Assembly: GCA_963210315.1 (NCBI GenBank) | Contig: OY723314.1 | Span: 1,736,001 to 1,800,000 of the forward strand | Length of the DNA: 64,000 bases | Reading direction: 5' to 3' | Source of the DNA: Rhynchopus euleeides | Taxonomy: Eukaryota; Euglenozoa; Diplonemea; Diplonemida; Diplonemidae | Shown: positions 51,484-62,535 of the stretch, piece after piece | Numbering within the stretch: position 1 is the first letter of the stretch | Layout: the number at the start of each line of letters is the position of its first letter | Notes under the pieces: generated by a model | What the model saw: the letters and a program-made list of their open reading frames with translations, nothing else | What the model was told of the DNA's origin: nothing | Databases searched by the model: none | Translations under genes and position numbers: made by a program

Positions 51484-54339
51484 ATGGGCAGCACGGAACT
51501 GGCACCCCCCACTGACTGGGAGGTGTTTCAAGGCGCACGTGACGGCCTGCACGAGGAGTACGCTATCCTCAGCGAGACGCTGCGAAGGGCTGTGGACGGG
51601 GTGCGCGCCTCACGTGGCGTTGCAGGCAGCCTGCTGGAGGTCGGCTGTGGGGATGCCCAGCTGGCCAGCAGCGTGGGCCCTTTCAGCGCTGCAGTGCTGT
51701 ACGAAGGGGATCCCGATGCTGCTGCTGCAGCAACACGCAACGTCAGCGCCTCCTGCAGCACAGGCTACGCCGTGCGGCACAAGCAATTCACTGCCGACGA
51801 CGAGGCTGGGCGTGCCTACGACACTGTGCTCTTCTGCCACTCTCTCTACGGCATCGGCAGCCACGCCCGTCTGCAGCTTGTGAAGGCAGCGGCGCAGCGC
51901 CTGCGCGTGTCTGCGGCGTCGCGGCTGTTGATCTGCATCCGCACGGAGAAGGCCGACGAGCTTGCGCGCCTCCTCACCGACGCTGTCGGCATGCCGTGCG
52001 AGCGTCACGACCACACCACCTCCTTCGAGTGGGACCGTGTCCCTGCCAGGCTGCACCGCGACGTGCGGCGGTACTGCCAGATCGAGGAGGGGTGCACGCG
52101 CCGCGTCACCACGCTGAGCCTGAGGTGGCCTGAGAGCGCCCCACGCGCAAAGATCAGGAACTGGGAGGCAGCAGCTGCAGCCCCGCTGCTGACGGTGGCA
52201 CCCGCCACCATGGCGGGCGTGGCCTGCCTGGTGGGTGCCTGCACCGCGCAGAGCGTCGGCATCACAGTCATGTCGGGCAGCCACTCGGGGCACTGCGTGG
52301 CTGACGGCGCGGTGTGCCTCGACCTGAGGCACCTGTCGGGCGTGGCTGTAGACGTCGATGCGCAGACGGCAACCTGCGGCGGCGGTTCCACCATGGGCGA
52401 CGTGCAGGCGGCAGCTGAGAAGCACGGCATGTGTGTTGTGGGCGGGGCACGCCCTTCGGTGGGCATGGGCTTCATGCTGCTGGGGGGCATGAGCCACATG
52501 TCCCGCATGCACGGGCTCGGGTGCGACAACATAGTCCACGCCTCGGTGGTCAGGGGTGACGGCAGCATCGAGCACAACGTCACATCATCCGACCTGCGCG
52601 GCGCTGGGTCGCTGCTCGGTGTGGTGGTGGAGCTCACGCTGCGCTGCTACCCTGTCCCCACCACGCGGCGCTGCGACGAGGTGTACACACTCTCAGATGC
52701 CACAGCCGCTGCTGCCCTCACCGAATACGCCACAGCTGCCTCCGCAGCAGACTGCCGCCTCACCGCCGACGGTTTCATCAAATTCCCCAACACAGGGGAG
52801 CGCGGCGCCATGGAGCTGGTGGTCAGCATCTTCGACCACACCCCAACAAACGGCGATGCCGCCGGCAGCACAGTGCGCCCTGCCTTCCTCGCCAGCACCA
52901 CCGCCACCCCTTCCCGCACCCTCGACTATGGGTGCTGCGCCAGCCCGACAGAGATGTTCGAACTCGAGGCTTACATGACAGACGTCTTCCCAAAGCGCGC
53001 TGCGGGGCAGCGCCAGCGTGCCTACAAGCGGTGTGTCGTCATGCCTGCGATGCGCAGCACAGCCCTTCTGCAGGCCATGGGAGGTGCGCCGAACACCGCC
53101 TGCTATGTGCACTTCATGCCCGGCGGCGGTGCCATCTCGCAGCCACGCCTGCCCACCGCCATCGACTCGAGGTCTGTGTGGGGCTCTGGGAGCTTCGCAG
53201 CCGTCATCACCGGCGTGTGGCCTGAGGACCAACCTCACCAGGAGCACACGGTGTGCGGGGGTGCAGGACACCGCCTCACGCCTCCTCGCTGCAGGGGGTG
53301 CGATGTACCCCGCAGACTTGGGGCCGCACGACGCGCAGCACGTCCTCCGCAGCTGCATCGCGCCGCAGACGCTTCAGAGCCTCAGCCGGCAGCTCCGCCA
53401 CCACGGCGCCGCCTGCCTGGGCGCAGGGTGCATGCACGTGCCCCCACCCGCCACCCCGCTCGCCGTGCTCCTCATCTCTGGCGAGGAGTTCGCCGGAAAG
53501 GACTTCGCAAGTGCCGCCATCACCGAAGCCCTCAGCAGCACGTGGGGCCTCCCCGCTGCCACGCGCCCCGTGGCCCAAGGCATGAAGGAAGAGTACTGCG
53601 CGCAGCTCCCAAGCAACAACGGGTGTGCAGGCGGCAGCCCCGGCGAGGTTCTGGTGCAGATGCTGTCGCAGGGCCCTCTGAAGGAGCAGCACAGGGAGGG
53701 TCTCCGCAGGTTTTACGCTGCGCGGCTGGCGGGCGACGCGGCGTATCCCGAGCGGCACCTCGGCGAGTGCATCGCTGACCTGCTGTATAGGCAGCGGGTG
53801 GCGGTGGGCGTCGTGTCGGGTGTGCAGGAGGACAGCGACGCTGCGATGACTGTCTACGGTGAGGACAGGGTGCCGGTCATCGTGGCGCATGTGACTGCTG
53901 ATGACAGCGTCAGGAGCGGGCGGGGCTGCCGCTCGGTGTCGAGGAGGAAGTCGCCTGCTGCGTGCCGGGGATCGCTGTCTCTGCGCAACAACTCGCCTGG
54001 GTCTGCGCATATATCCGCCTGGGTCAGCGACGTGCTGCTTCCGGAGGTCGTGAAGCGGCACATCGGGCACATCCCACACAACGGGCTGGACTACACAGAC
54101 ATCCAAGGCGTGCTGCGTGAGCAGCGCCTCTTGCCTGTCATCGCGCAGCTCATGGCTGACAGGCTGAGCGCCTTCGGCGATGTCGATGATGTTGCCGGTG
54201 TGGAGGCGATGGGGCTTCCCTTCGCTACCGCCCTGCAGATCCGCCTCGGCAAGCCGCTCGTTGTCGTGCGCAAGGGCGGGAAGCTCGTCGGGGGTGGTGT
54301 CGAGACAGTCACATACACAGGGTCGTTCATCTCAGACCC

Positions 54340-54371
<32 letters not shown>

Positions 54372-54625
54372 CCGATGCGCCCATCCCCACGGCGTCGCTG
54401 TCGTTCGACACGAAGAACCTGTCGGGGGTGCGGCGCGTGGTTGTGGTGGACGACTCGCTGTCGACGGGGAGCACCCTCGCCGCTGCCGTGCGGCTCCTCC
54501 GCAAGGCGGGGTGTGTGGTTGCCGCTGCAGTGGTCGTGTACGAGCACACGCATCACAACGGGAGGGGCAACATCCCCATCAGTCCTGACGCGGTTGTCTC
54601 GCTGTGCAAGTTCGACTCGAAGTGA
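51484..54625 (+). CDS. Four-domain fusion: methyltransferase / FAD oxidoreductase / P-loop kinase / phosphoribosyltransferase
   Basis: The first frame runs from the ATG at 51484. Residues 1-215 are a class I SAM methyltransferase (LLEVGCGDAQLA, then YDTVLFCHSL). Residues about 215-585 are a PCMH-type FAD oxidoreductase (SGSHSGH with a His suited to covalent FAD, CLDLRHLSGVAVD, GGGSTMGDV, GMGFMLLGGMSHMSRMHGLGCDN). Then the frame must change near a G5 run at about 53256 to continue to 54625. The second part has a P-loop kinase resembling animal-type phosphomevalonate kinase (LLISGEEFAGKDFASAAI) and an adenine-phosphoribosyltransferase-like domain (DYTDIQGVL, RLGKPLVVVRKGGKL, VVVVDDSLSTGST) with a (Gln)10 insert. 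One G too many, biological or a sequencing error, would explain the break. The combination suggests nucleobase or nucleoside modification, but the substrate is unknown. Confidence 0.7.
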
Positions 54626-55208
54626 TGTGTGGCCCACTGTGTTGCCAGCTTTTGCGGCGCGAAGGGCTGCTTTGTGTGTGGTGTGGGTTTGTATTCCCCC
54701 TCAGTCCCTGCCTGTCGGGCGTCTGAAGGAGGGTGCTAGGCATACGGCTTTGCAAAAGGACCCCCATGCCCATTCGAGGAATGCGGCCTGATCGGATTTG
54801 AATCAGGAATAGTGAACAGGATCCTTGTCTTTATTTTTGTGTCAAACGCACCGTGCTCACGGAAAGCGTTCACATCGAAAAAGGTTGCAGTGAGTGCAAT
54901 GTTTTGTTCACCTACACTCCACAGGTGGAAGCGATCAATGCAAAATCATCTGAAAGGAAGACTCGAGAGACTGCTGCTGTATTTTTTGAGCGCCAGCCCT
55001 TTCGCTGCCCCCTTCTCCTTTTCTCTTGCGATCCACTCGGTTGGAGAGCTTCTACTGAGTTACAACCGACGGAGCGCAGCGAAGTCGTACCGTAGCGAAG
55101 AAACTCTTCCGACTGAAGCTTATTTTAGGAATATACGCATCCCTGCCACTTCCTAGGCCTCACCAGCCTTGAGGCACAATGTGTTCTCATATTCGATGAC
55201 TTGTTTGC
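54626..55208. other. Intergenic region with diverged YR unit
   Basis: No gene supported. About 54850-54997 repeats the layout of the YR terminal unit in diverged form: GTGCTCACGGAAAGCG, GTGGAAGCGATCAATGCA, GAAGACTCGAGAGAC, GAGCGCC. The last part matches 26338-26410. Confidence 0.5.
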
Positions 55209-55315
55209 GGGGGTCTCCGCGGGGTGGTAGTCTGTGCATTTCAGTGCATTTCCTGTTGAATTCGCTGAAAACAACTGACGAAGATTGACGAAGCATAGCG
55301 ACCAGCGAAGACCCC
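55209..55315. repeat. MITE-like element, GGGGGTCTTCGCT family, copy 3
   Basis: Ends GGGGGTCTCCGC and AGCGAAGACCCCC. The inner sequence is as in the other copies. TGC flanks both sides, a candidate 3-bp target duplication. Confidence 0.75.
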
Positions 55316-56106
55316 CTGCAGCTGTGACTTTCAGAGTTTTTGTGGCAGGGCAATGTTGAACTGTGAGTTCTATCATCAACGCGAAGGGTGTGTACGGTTG
55401 AGGTTACTTTTGATGTTTTTTCAGAGGGTGAGCTACTCGGGTGTAGCAAACCAGCGGTGCAGGTCCCAGGGACCTGGTGTCTCAGAGCCATGTCTGGATT
55501 CCATCGCGCGCTCCGCGGCGAGGGCCAGACACCTGCCTGCCGATTCGAACCTAGCGTGCTGCTTGCGGCTCTCTGCTGAGCTGTGTCTGCACGTCTCCGA
55601 AGCAAGAATTCAAATCTTCAACTCTTGATTTGATATGTTTTTGGGTGCGTTTTTTTGCCATTCTCAGTCGACATGCGGGTATGTCGCACGATGAGCCTCC
55701 AGTGTAGCAACTGTGATTCCTCCACAGAAGGTTTCCCCAGTTAGGCGACGCCGAACGAGCAAAATATCAAAAAAAAAGTGTTTCGACACAGGGGCCCTGG
55801 GGGCATGTTTTTGTGTGTTGAAAGTTGCATCTGGTAGGTCTATTGCTGTGTGTGATCATGGTGTTTGTTGTCTTTTTGTGAGTGGAACGTTTTTACGATT
55901 CCTCCGTGTTCCTTGAAACTTCTCAACCTTCAACAAGCGTGCCAGTGGATAAATTTCAACGCGAAGGTAGCAGGAGCAGAAGGGCTGAATGAGTGACGCT
56001 CTCTTGCATTGTTTTGATTTTCCGAATTACGCGTTGTGACATCTGTTTTGTTGCCAACTTGTGCACAAAACCAGATAACTGAGCAGTTTCTGCATCGGCA
56101 TTTCTT
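55316..56106. other. Gene-free stretch
   Basis: No gene supported on either strand. A GATTCGAACC word at 55542 could suggest a tRNA T-arm, but no cloverleaf can be built around it. Confidence 0.4.
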
Positions 56107-56275
56107 TTACGCACACTTGTGAGCAGAAAATGTCACTCCACCACAGCCAAACGTGCTCCGCACACCACTAGCCTCCCCCATCACAGGAGTTGAGGCTTTT
56201 GTGTGTGGAAGCGTCAACGCATCACAAACAATACGAGTAAAGAGCGGCTGTACTGGAGCGACATTTTCCGTTCGC
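56107..56275 (+). repeat. Diverged relative of the YR-element terminal unit
   Basis: Colinear with the 188-bp unit but with many substitutions: GCACACTTGTGAGC, CCACCACAGC, CAAACGTGCTC, TTTTGTGTGTGGAAGCGTC, AACGCATCACAAAC, GAGCGGCTGTA. Probably an old copy or a sister family. Confidence 0.65.
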
Positions 56276-59200
56276 CACCTGATTTGGCCAATCCCTGGTT
56301 ACCGACTGCAGGTTCCCGCGTTGAACGCTGTGAGCAGGCCAAAACGTATCTCCCGCCCACTGCACCTCGGACTGGTTCATCAGCCTCACGACAACGTCAG
56401 TCCCGGGTGAGTGTTCCCACAGCAGCCTGGGCGGGATTTACTCTCGGCGAACATCGGGAGCAATACACCACTCGTCGGCCTGACGAAGGGTGGTGTTTGT
56501 TCCGTTCGCCCCCTGACAACCTTTCAAGATACCTATGTGGTAACTGTTGCTTCAAGTGGTAGAAAATAAATTACACACACAGGGAAGCCGTCTTCTCTCT
56601 CGTCCCCCCTTGACTCCGTCGTCACACGAATGTGCTTCAACAAGTTTACTGAATACGGCAGGTATACACACGCACCACACCGCAGGCAGTGCGCGACACA
56701 CCACACACTGCATTACACATTCTACAGGCAGCACGAAGTAGGCGTGGCAGAGCATCACAAGTCTGAGGGGGATGGGGTCGAGTGCGAGTGTGGAGGGCCG
56801 GGCTGGTGGGGCAGTACACGCGCTGTGAAGGAGGCGCTGGAGGGGAGGACGTGGCGGCAGCTGCTGGAGAAGCACAAGGCGGACGTGAACACGGCAGACC
56901 CACACACCGGGTGGACGCTGCTGCACGAGGTGTTGCAGCCTGGGTGCATGGGGGTTCCCGCTGCTGCCGAAGCAGTCAAGTTTCTGGTGGGGTGTGGGCA
57001 GCCAGCGTTCCGGACGGCGAGGGGCGTACACCGGTGTGGTACGCGCTGCAGCACCGTGATGGCGGCACACGCAGTGCGCTGCTGGCGGCCCTCGCCGAGC
57101 ACGTGAGACGATGCGCACGGAGGTGGCCAGCAGGCTGCGGCACTTCCTCACAGACGAGTGGCCGTGTTTGATGAAACGTGTTCCCACAGTTGCTGCTGCT
57201 GCCCACACTGCATCAGAGGCACCTCAGCTGCAGGGCCAGTCGCAGGCCCAGCATTCGCCACAGGAGGTCCACACACACAAACCCGGCGACAAGGACAAGA
57301 CGAGCGAGCGGCAGCAGAACCACGTGGACGGGCGGAAGATCTGCTTCACACGCAACAACAACGCGTGCGAGGCACCGCTGCTGGAGTGGCTGGTGCAGCT
57401 GCTGGAGGTGCACCCGGATCTCGGGTACCGGGAAGAGCACGTCAACAGCATGCTGCTGGGGCTGCGGTTTGTTGTGCAGCGGGTGCTGCGGCGTGTGGAG
57501 GCAACGCCACACGAGATCGAGGACTGGATGGCAGTGCGCGACTGGTTCGAGCATCTGTGTGCAGGCTACCTCTTCACCTGCGACTGCGTAGAGTACCGGA
57601 TCGACGCTGCGACGGGCGACCTTGTATGCAATGCAGATGGTGTGCCCACAGTCGGCAAGTACCACGAAGACATCACCGACGAGGATGTGCTGAGGAACCG
57701 CGGGGCAAAGTACATGCGGCCGGCACTGTACTTCGGGACGAACCACGCGATGCGGACGATCGGGCTGTCGACGGAAGCACGGGAGTCGGCGACAGGCAGC
57801 GTGTTCGAGCTTGATCCTGCACCGGCACAGCTACACGTGGTCGCAACGTTCCAGCCGCTGATGACGAAGCTGACGGCTGATCCGGAGCAGGCGGCCGAGC
57901 CTGACCACGGTGTTCCGCGGGATCAACGTGAACGTGTCGGCGCAGTACAAGGTGGGGACGTCGGTGGTGTGGAACGCCTTCACGTCGACAACACGGGAGC
58001 AGGATGTGGCGAAGACCTTCATGTACGGGAAGGCGGGGACGTTCTTTGTGATTGTGGCGAAGCAGGGCGCGGCGGAGGTGGGGTTCGCAAGCGTGTTCCT
58101 GCAGGAGGCGGAGCTGCTGTACGACAGCAACATCGAGTTCCGGGTGCAGTGGAAGCTGTCCCCGACGCTGCTGCGGATGGTGGGGCAGCCCTTCGACGTG
58201 ATTGTGATGCAAGAGGTGGCTGGGCAGAGCAACAACAACGACAACGACGAGAGCGACGCCAGCACCGCTGTGCAGACACAGGGACATGCACAGTCGGTTG
58301 ATGTGGCGGACCAGGTTGAGGCGGTGCGGCAGGTGCTGAAACACACGGCGTCGCTCTTCGCGGAGTTCCTGGACGGCTACGTGGAGGGCAGGGTCGGGGA
58401 CGACACACATGTGGCGGAGTCGGAGACGAGGATGCTGCTGCACGAGGTGGACGAGTGGCTGGCGGCAGACGGGGATGCGGAGGAGGGGGCGGGGAAGGGG
58501 GCGAGGGAGACGCGGCGCCACCCGCTGTGCCTGGTCGGGGACGGAGGCACCGGGAAGACATCTGCGGCGGTTGCGGTCTTGTGCCACCTGCTGCAGGAGA
58601 AGAAGGAGGATGCAGGCAGGGTGGCCACACAGAGAAAGAAGCCCGTGTTCCCTGTCTTTGTGGCGCTGCCGGCGATTGGCGTCTCCACCTTCACAACACA
58701 TGGCGGGGTCGACGAGTTCATCAGGAAGTCATTCGGACTGGATGAGGCTGCGTTGGAGCACCTGAGCAGTGTGTACGACGTTGTGGTGGTCCTGGACTCG
58801 CTGGACGAGGTGGGGCTGACGCAGACAGACTTGAGCGTGGCGTACAAGGCCAGTGGCGGGCAAGGGGTGCTGCGGCTGCACCCGTGGTGTGCGAAGCAGT
58901 GTAGTGTGATTGTGACTACGCGCGGCGAGTACCTGAAGAGCGTGGATCACACGCCATCCCAGATCTGTGGGAATGGAACCAGGTCGCTGTACATGCAGCC
59001 CTTCACACAGGCAGACGTGGTGACGTACATCAACAAGGTGCGTGCTGCACAGTTGGCGAAGGCGGAGCAGCAGCGGGTGGACGCGTGCTTTCTGCGGACG
59101 ATCAGCGGCAGCTGGCCGGCGCGGTGCGCAGCACATGCGGTGCAGCTGATCGTGATGCAACAGTGATGCTCAGCGACCGAGCCCTGGTGCTGGCGATTGT

Positions 59201-59290
59201 GGAGCAGGCGTGGGTGCTGGCTGGTTCTGACAGCGGCAGCAGCGGCACAGACAAGACTGCCGTAGTGGGTGCTTCTACAGAGCGAGGAAA

Positions 59291-60364
59291 GCGCCCTATC
59301 ACTTCACAGCTACAACCGCTCTGATGAATTTCCTTTTGTTTGTTGCGTTGACGCTTCTACACACTTATGAATCTGCTTCGCCTGCGTCTCCACGGTCTTC
59401 TTCAGCTCCTTCTCCAGCCGGCCTGTCAATTTCAGCAGGTACTCCAGCGAGTTCGCCACGCGGAGATCGGTGTTCGAGTCGGCGGGGTGGTGTGCGTCCC
59501 TGTGCTGGAGGCCCGTGCCACTCTGGCTGTCCGCCTCGCTGTACTCCCCGTCCTCGCCTAGCTCGCCCGCCGCTGCTGCCAGGTCCGCCGCGGTCTCCTC
59601 GTCGACTGCCTGCCGGACCCACGCGCACTCGGGGCACACCCAGCCCCTGTCCCCTGCGCCCTCGAGCCATTCGGGGACGACGTGCGCCGGGATGTGCTCT
59701 CTCATGCACGTCCTGACCGTGGTCCCACCGCAGTCGTGGCAGCTGAATGCGGTCCTGGCTGTGTGTGTAGTATTGCACGTTTCGAATATGCACTCGGGGC
59801 GACGCTCTGCTGGCTCGTTGTCGGGGTGGGCGGGGTCGGGAACCTTCAGGGTGTCCCAATCCAGAGTGGCCATCCTCAGTGTCCCTTCTCTGATACGCAG
59901 CTCGGCGTTAATGAGGCCCTTCTCTCGGTGATCCCAGATGTCCCTTCTCTGATACGCAGCTCGGCGTAGTTTCTGTCCCTTCTCTGATACGCAGCTCGGC
60001 GTTAATGAGGCCCTTCTCTCGGTTATCCCAGATGACCCTTCTCTGATACGCAGCTCGGCGTAGTTTCTGTCCCTTCTTTGATACTCAGCTCGGCGTTAAT
60101 GAGGCCCTTCTCTCGGTGATCCCAGATGTCCCTTCTCTGATACGCAGCTCGGCGTAGTTTCTGTCCCTGCGTACTCTGTCCGTTTCTGTGACGCTTGCCC
60201 CCCTCTTGATTCTCTCGCCTGCTTGATAGTTTGTTGCGTTGACGCTTCTACACACAAAACCCTGAACTGATCACACCCTGAGCCTGATGAAGGGTGGGGT
60301 TAGTGTATAGAGCACGTTTGGTTGCAGCTGTGGTGGGGCGCTTTCCGCTCACACGAGTGTGCTT
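59291..60364 (-). mobile_element. Internally deleted YR-retroelement derivative, inverted
   Basis: Inserted in the NACHT gene, bounded by A-runs outside GCGCCC and GTGCTT. It keeps both terminal modules, a variant set of leader repeats (GATACGCAGCTCGGCGT with GAGGCCCTTCTCTCGG spacers) and the first ~187 codons of the Gag-like gene, but lacks YR and RT. Its deletion junction is identical to that at 44.9 kb. Confidence 0.85.
59310..59873 (-). CDS. Truncated Gag-like protein of a non-autonomous YR element
   Basis: An open frame of 187 codons on the - strand starts at the same ATG as the full-length Gag-like gene (59871-59873). It keeps the zinc-binding Cys/His cluster and most of the coiled coil, then runs through the deletion junction into the right terminal module (HKCVEASTQQTK). 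The sequence is nearly identical to the full-length gene apart from a short in-frame deletion in the coiled coil. Whether the short protein is made is unknown. Retaining an open Gag frame may reflect selection or youth. Confidence 0.6.
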   Translation of the reverse strand: MATLDWDTLKVPDPAHPDNEPAERRPECIFETCNTTHTARTAFSCHDCGGTTVRTCMREHIPAHVVPEWLEGAGDRGWVCPECAWVRQAVDEETAADLAAAAGELGEDGEYSEADSQSGTGLQHRDAHHPADSNTDLRVANSLEYLLKLTGRLEKELKKTVETQAKQIHKCVEASTQQTKGNSSERL

Positions 60365-61810
60365 AAAAACGAAACCGACGGGTGTGGAGGCTGCAGCCGA
60401 GGCGGTGATGTTGGCGCTGGAAGGCAGGTACGGCGGCACACCGCATGCTGCAGGGTCTGCAGTGCCGCTCCGTGACGTGCTTGTGGCGCTGTCGCAGCAT
60501 GCGGGGTTCTTGGAGCGGAAGGCGGCGCAGCAGCGTGCGGCCGAACAGACCACAACACGGCTGGACCAGCTGCTGGCGGAACGAGTTCTTCCACACAAAG
60601 TCGCAGACGCCGAGGTGGCGGTGATGTCGCAGCTGCGCAACCCATTCCTGCTTCACATGGCGTGTTACGCTCAGCGCGAGCTGTCGTCGTGCAGCGGACA
60701 GGCGCAGCAGTCCCTGAGTGATGTCGCGGTGTACGAGGCGTACCTGCAGAAGCACGTGCAGGTGGAGTTGCATCAGGGGCCGTCTGAAGCAGCGCGCGTG
60801 GAGGAGGTGCTGCGGGTGGGGGAACTGATTGCGTGTGCGATGCTTCAGGCACAGACACTACTGGGCACAGAGCGGGCGCGTCTGTTGAAGGAGGACAACG
60901 TGGACGATGCAAAGGCAGACGAGGCGTTCCGGGTCCTCCCGCTTCGTGTGGAGAGCTTCCACGACGACAGCAGCGCGTTTGCATTCCACCACAAGACGCT
61001 TGGGGAGTTCCTTGTGGCGCGGCGCCTGGCACGGAAGGGCAGTGGGCGAGACGCTTGGGTGTAAGGTGCGCAGGGCCTTCAGTCAGGATGCCCCGAACGT
61101 GCTACAGTACTTTGCGGACACGGTGCTCGCACGTGGTTCCGACACCCTCGAGACAAAGGTGGCGGACGAGCTGCTGCCGCTGGTACTGGCGACCCGTGAT
61201 GCTGGCGGTGACGCGGCATTGCTTGCCGCTGCTTCCAATACCATGGCACTCGCCGCACGCACGCGGTATACGTTCAGGTGTGACCTCTCGGGTGTGCTTG
61301 TGCAGGACAGCGATCTGCGCCACGCACGCCTGTGTGGGACTGTCTTGACGGGGAGCCGCTTCCACAACTGCTGGCTGGAGCACGTTCTTCTGTGTCAGGG
61401 CTCTCACAGACTCCCACTGGGAGGGCTCCTCCTTCGGTGCCCCTCTCCCGGCTCTGTTGGGGCACACCTCCGCTGTCTGCTCCGTGGCTGTCACCCCAGA
61501 CGGATTGAAAATCATCTCAGGATCTGGCGATTGCAGCGTTCGTGTCTGGGATACATCAACAGGGAAGGAGCTGCAGAAGCTCGAAGGCCACACCTTCACT
61601 GTGGTCAGCGGAGCTATTATACCCGGCGTACCGCTATCTATGGCCGTTTGTGATGGCAACGTGATCCGCATCTGTGCCGCTTCCTGGCGTCTGCGGACTG
61701 TGATCGGCATTGGGCCCGTTGTGCCTGTACCTTTTCAATGCACAGGGCTCGCCACTGTGACGCCTCTCGCTGCATGCGGTGTGCTTGGTGGGGCTGTAGG
61801 CGCTGCGTAG

Positions 61811-61955
61811 GACATAGTGTGGCACATGGACGTGTGCAAGGTAGTCGAGGAAGGAGAGTCGTTCAGCTGGAGGCAGACACCAGTGTCGACCAAATCGACG
61901 CCAACCAGGTATCGCACTCCAAAGTCAAGCACTGACACGTGAAATTGTGTGTGTG
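61811..61955. other. Flank of the NLR-like pseudogene
   Basis: No gene supported. A word AGTCAAGCACTGACACGTGAAAT at 61922 is nearly repeated at 13082. Confidence 0.4.
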
Positions 61956-62063
61956 TGGGGGTCTTCGCTGGTCGTTATTCTTCGTCAATCTTCGTCAGTT
62001 TTCGGGTATTCAACAGGAAATGCACCCAAATGCACTGACGACCACCCTGTAGCGAAGACCCCC
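61956..62063. repeat. MITE-like element, GGGGGTCTTCGCT family, copy 4 (inverted)
   Basis: Same family as the copies at 8.1, 26.9 and 55.2 kb, in the opposite orientation. It lies after a GT run. No clear target duplication. Confidence 0.75.
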
Positions 62064-62420
62064 TCACGTCCGGCACTCCGTGAGGAATGTGTGTCCGCAG
62101 GGTTGACTCCAGCATGTGCCACCTTTCCAGGTGACACCTTCCATAATATTCACGTGCGTATTTACACTGCGAGGCTACCATCCAGACTCCTGTGCGGTGC
62201 GGATCACGGGCTCGTCGCCGACAGGGTCCTGCTGCCGGTGATGAGAGCAACTTGTGTTGATGGTAGCTGCTTCTGAACTGTTCTTCTGCAGTGCTGCAGC
62301 TGATGCGAAGTCCTTCCCAGGGCACACCACACCCTTCATCAGACGATGGGGGGTTGCGCCAAACGCATCCAAACGAAGCACATGTGGTGGAGAGGAATGG
62401 TGGCTGCACTGAAGCGTTAA

Positions 62421-62488
62421 CTCTTCCACTTTTCGCCTTCCTCCACTTCCCCTTCCCCCAACTCACATCCCTCGCTTCCCGTCGACAG
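62421..62488 (+). promoter_or_regulatory. Probable spliced-leader acceptor of the protease gene
   Basis: A C/T-rich tract of about 60 bases ends in GTCGACAG, 48 bases before the protease ATG. The remaining sequence back to 62064 has no gene. Function inferred from the recurring pattern. Confidence 0.35.
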
Positions 62489-62535
62489 GGCTTTGCTGCT
62501 GTGCAACACACCACACACCACCCTGCAGGAGAATC

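Larger units (their letters stand above)
56630..61810 (+). pseudogene. NLR-like gene: ankyrin / ART / NACHT / pentapeptide / WD40, degenerate
   Basis: Domains in order. Two ankyrin-like repeats (about 56880-57080, GWTLLHEVL, GRTPVWYAL). A ~250-residue linker. A mono-ADP-ribosyltransferase fold (57885-58160) with Arg in VFRGI, the Ser strand AFTSTT and an E-x-E in FLQEAELLYD, the R-S-E set of arginine-specific ARTs. A NACHT P-loop NTPase with Walker A LVGDGGTGKTSAAVAV (about 58530), Walker B VVVVLDSLDE (about 58785) and VIVTTRGEYL. Then a helical segment, a short pentapeptide-like stretch (CDLSGVLVQDSDLRHARL) and one WD40 repeat (GDCSVRVWDTSTGKEL). At least six frame changes (near 57005, 57110, 57890, 59130, 61050, 61440) and a 1.07-kb mobile insertion make it non-functional. 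The architecture is that of STAND/NLR-type sensors. The ligand is unknown. Confidence 0.75.

Noticed and set aside
55530..55580. A tRNA gene suggested by GATTCGAACC
   Set aside because: No matching acceptor stem, D-arm or anticodon arm could be placed at the proper distances on either strand.
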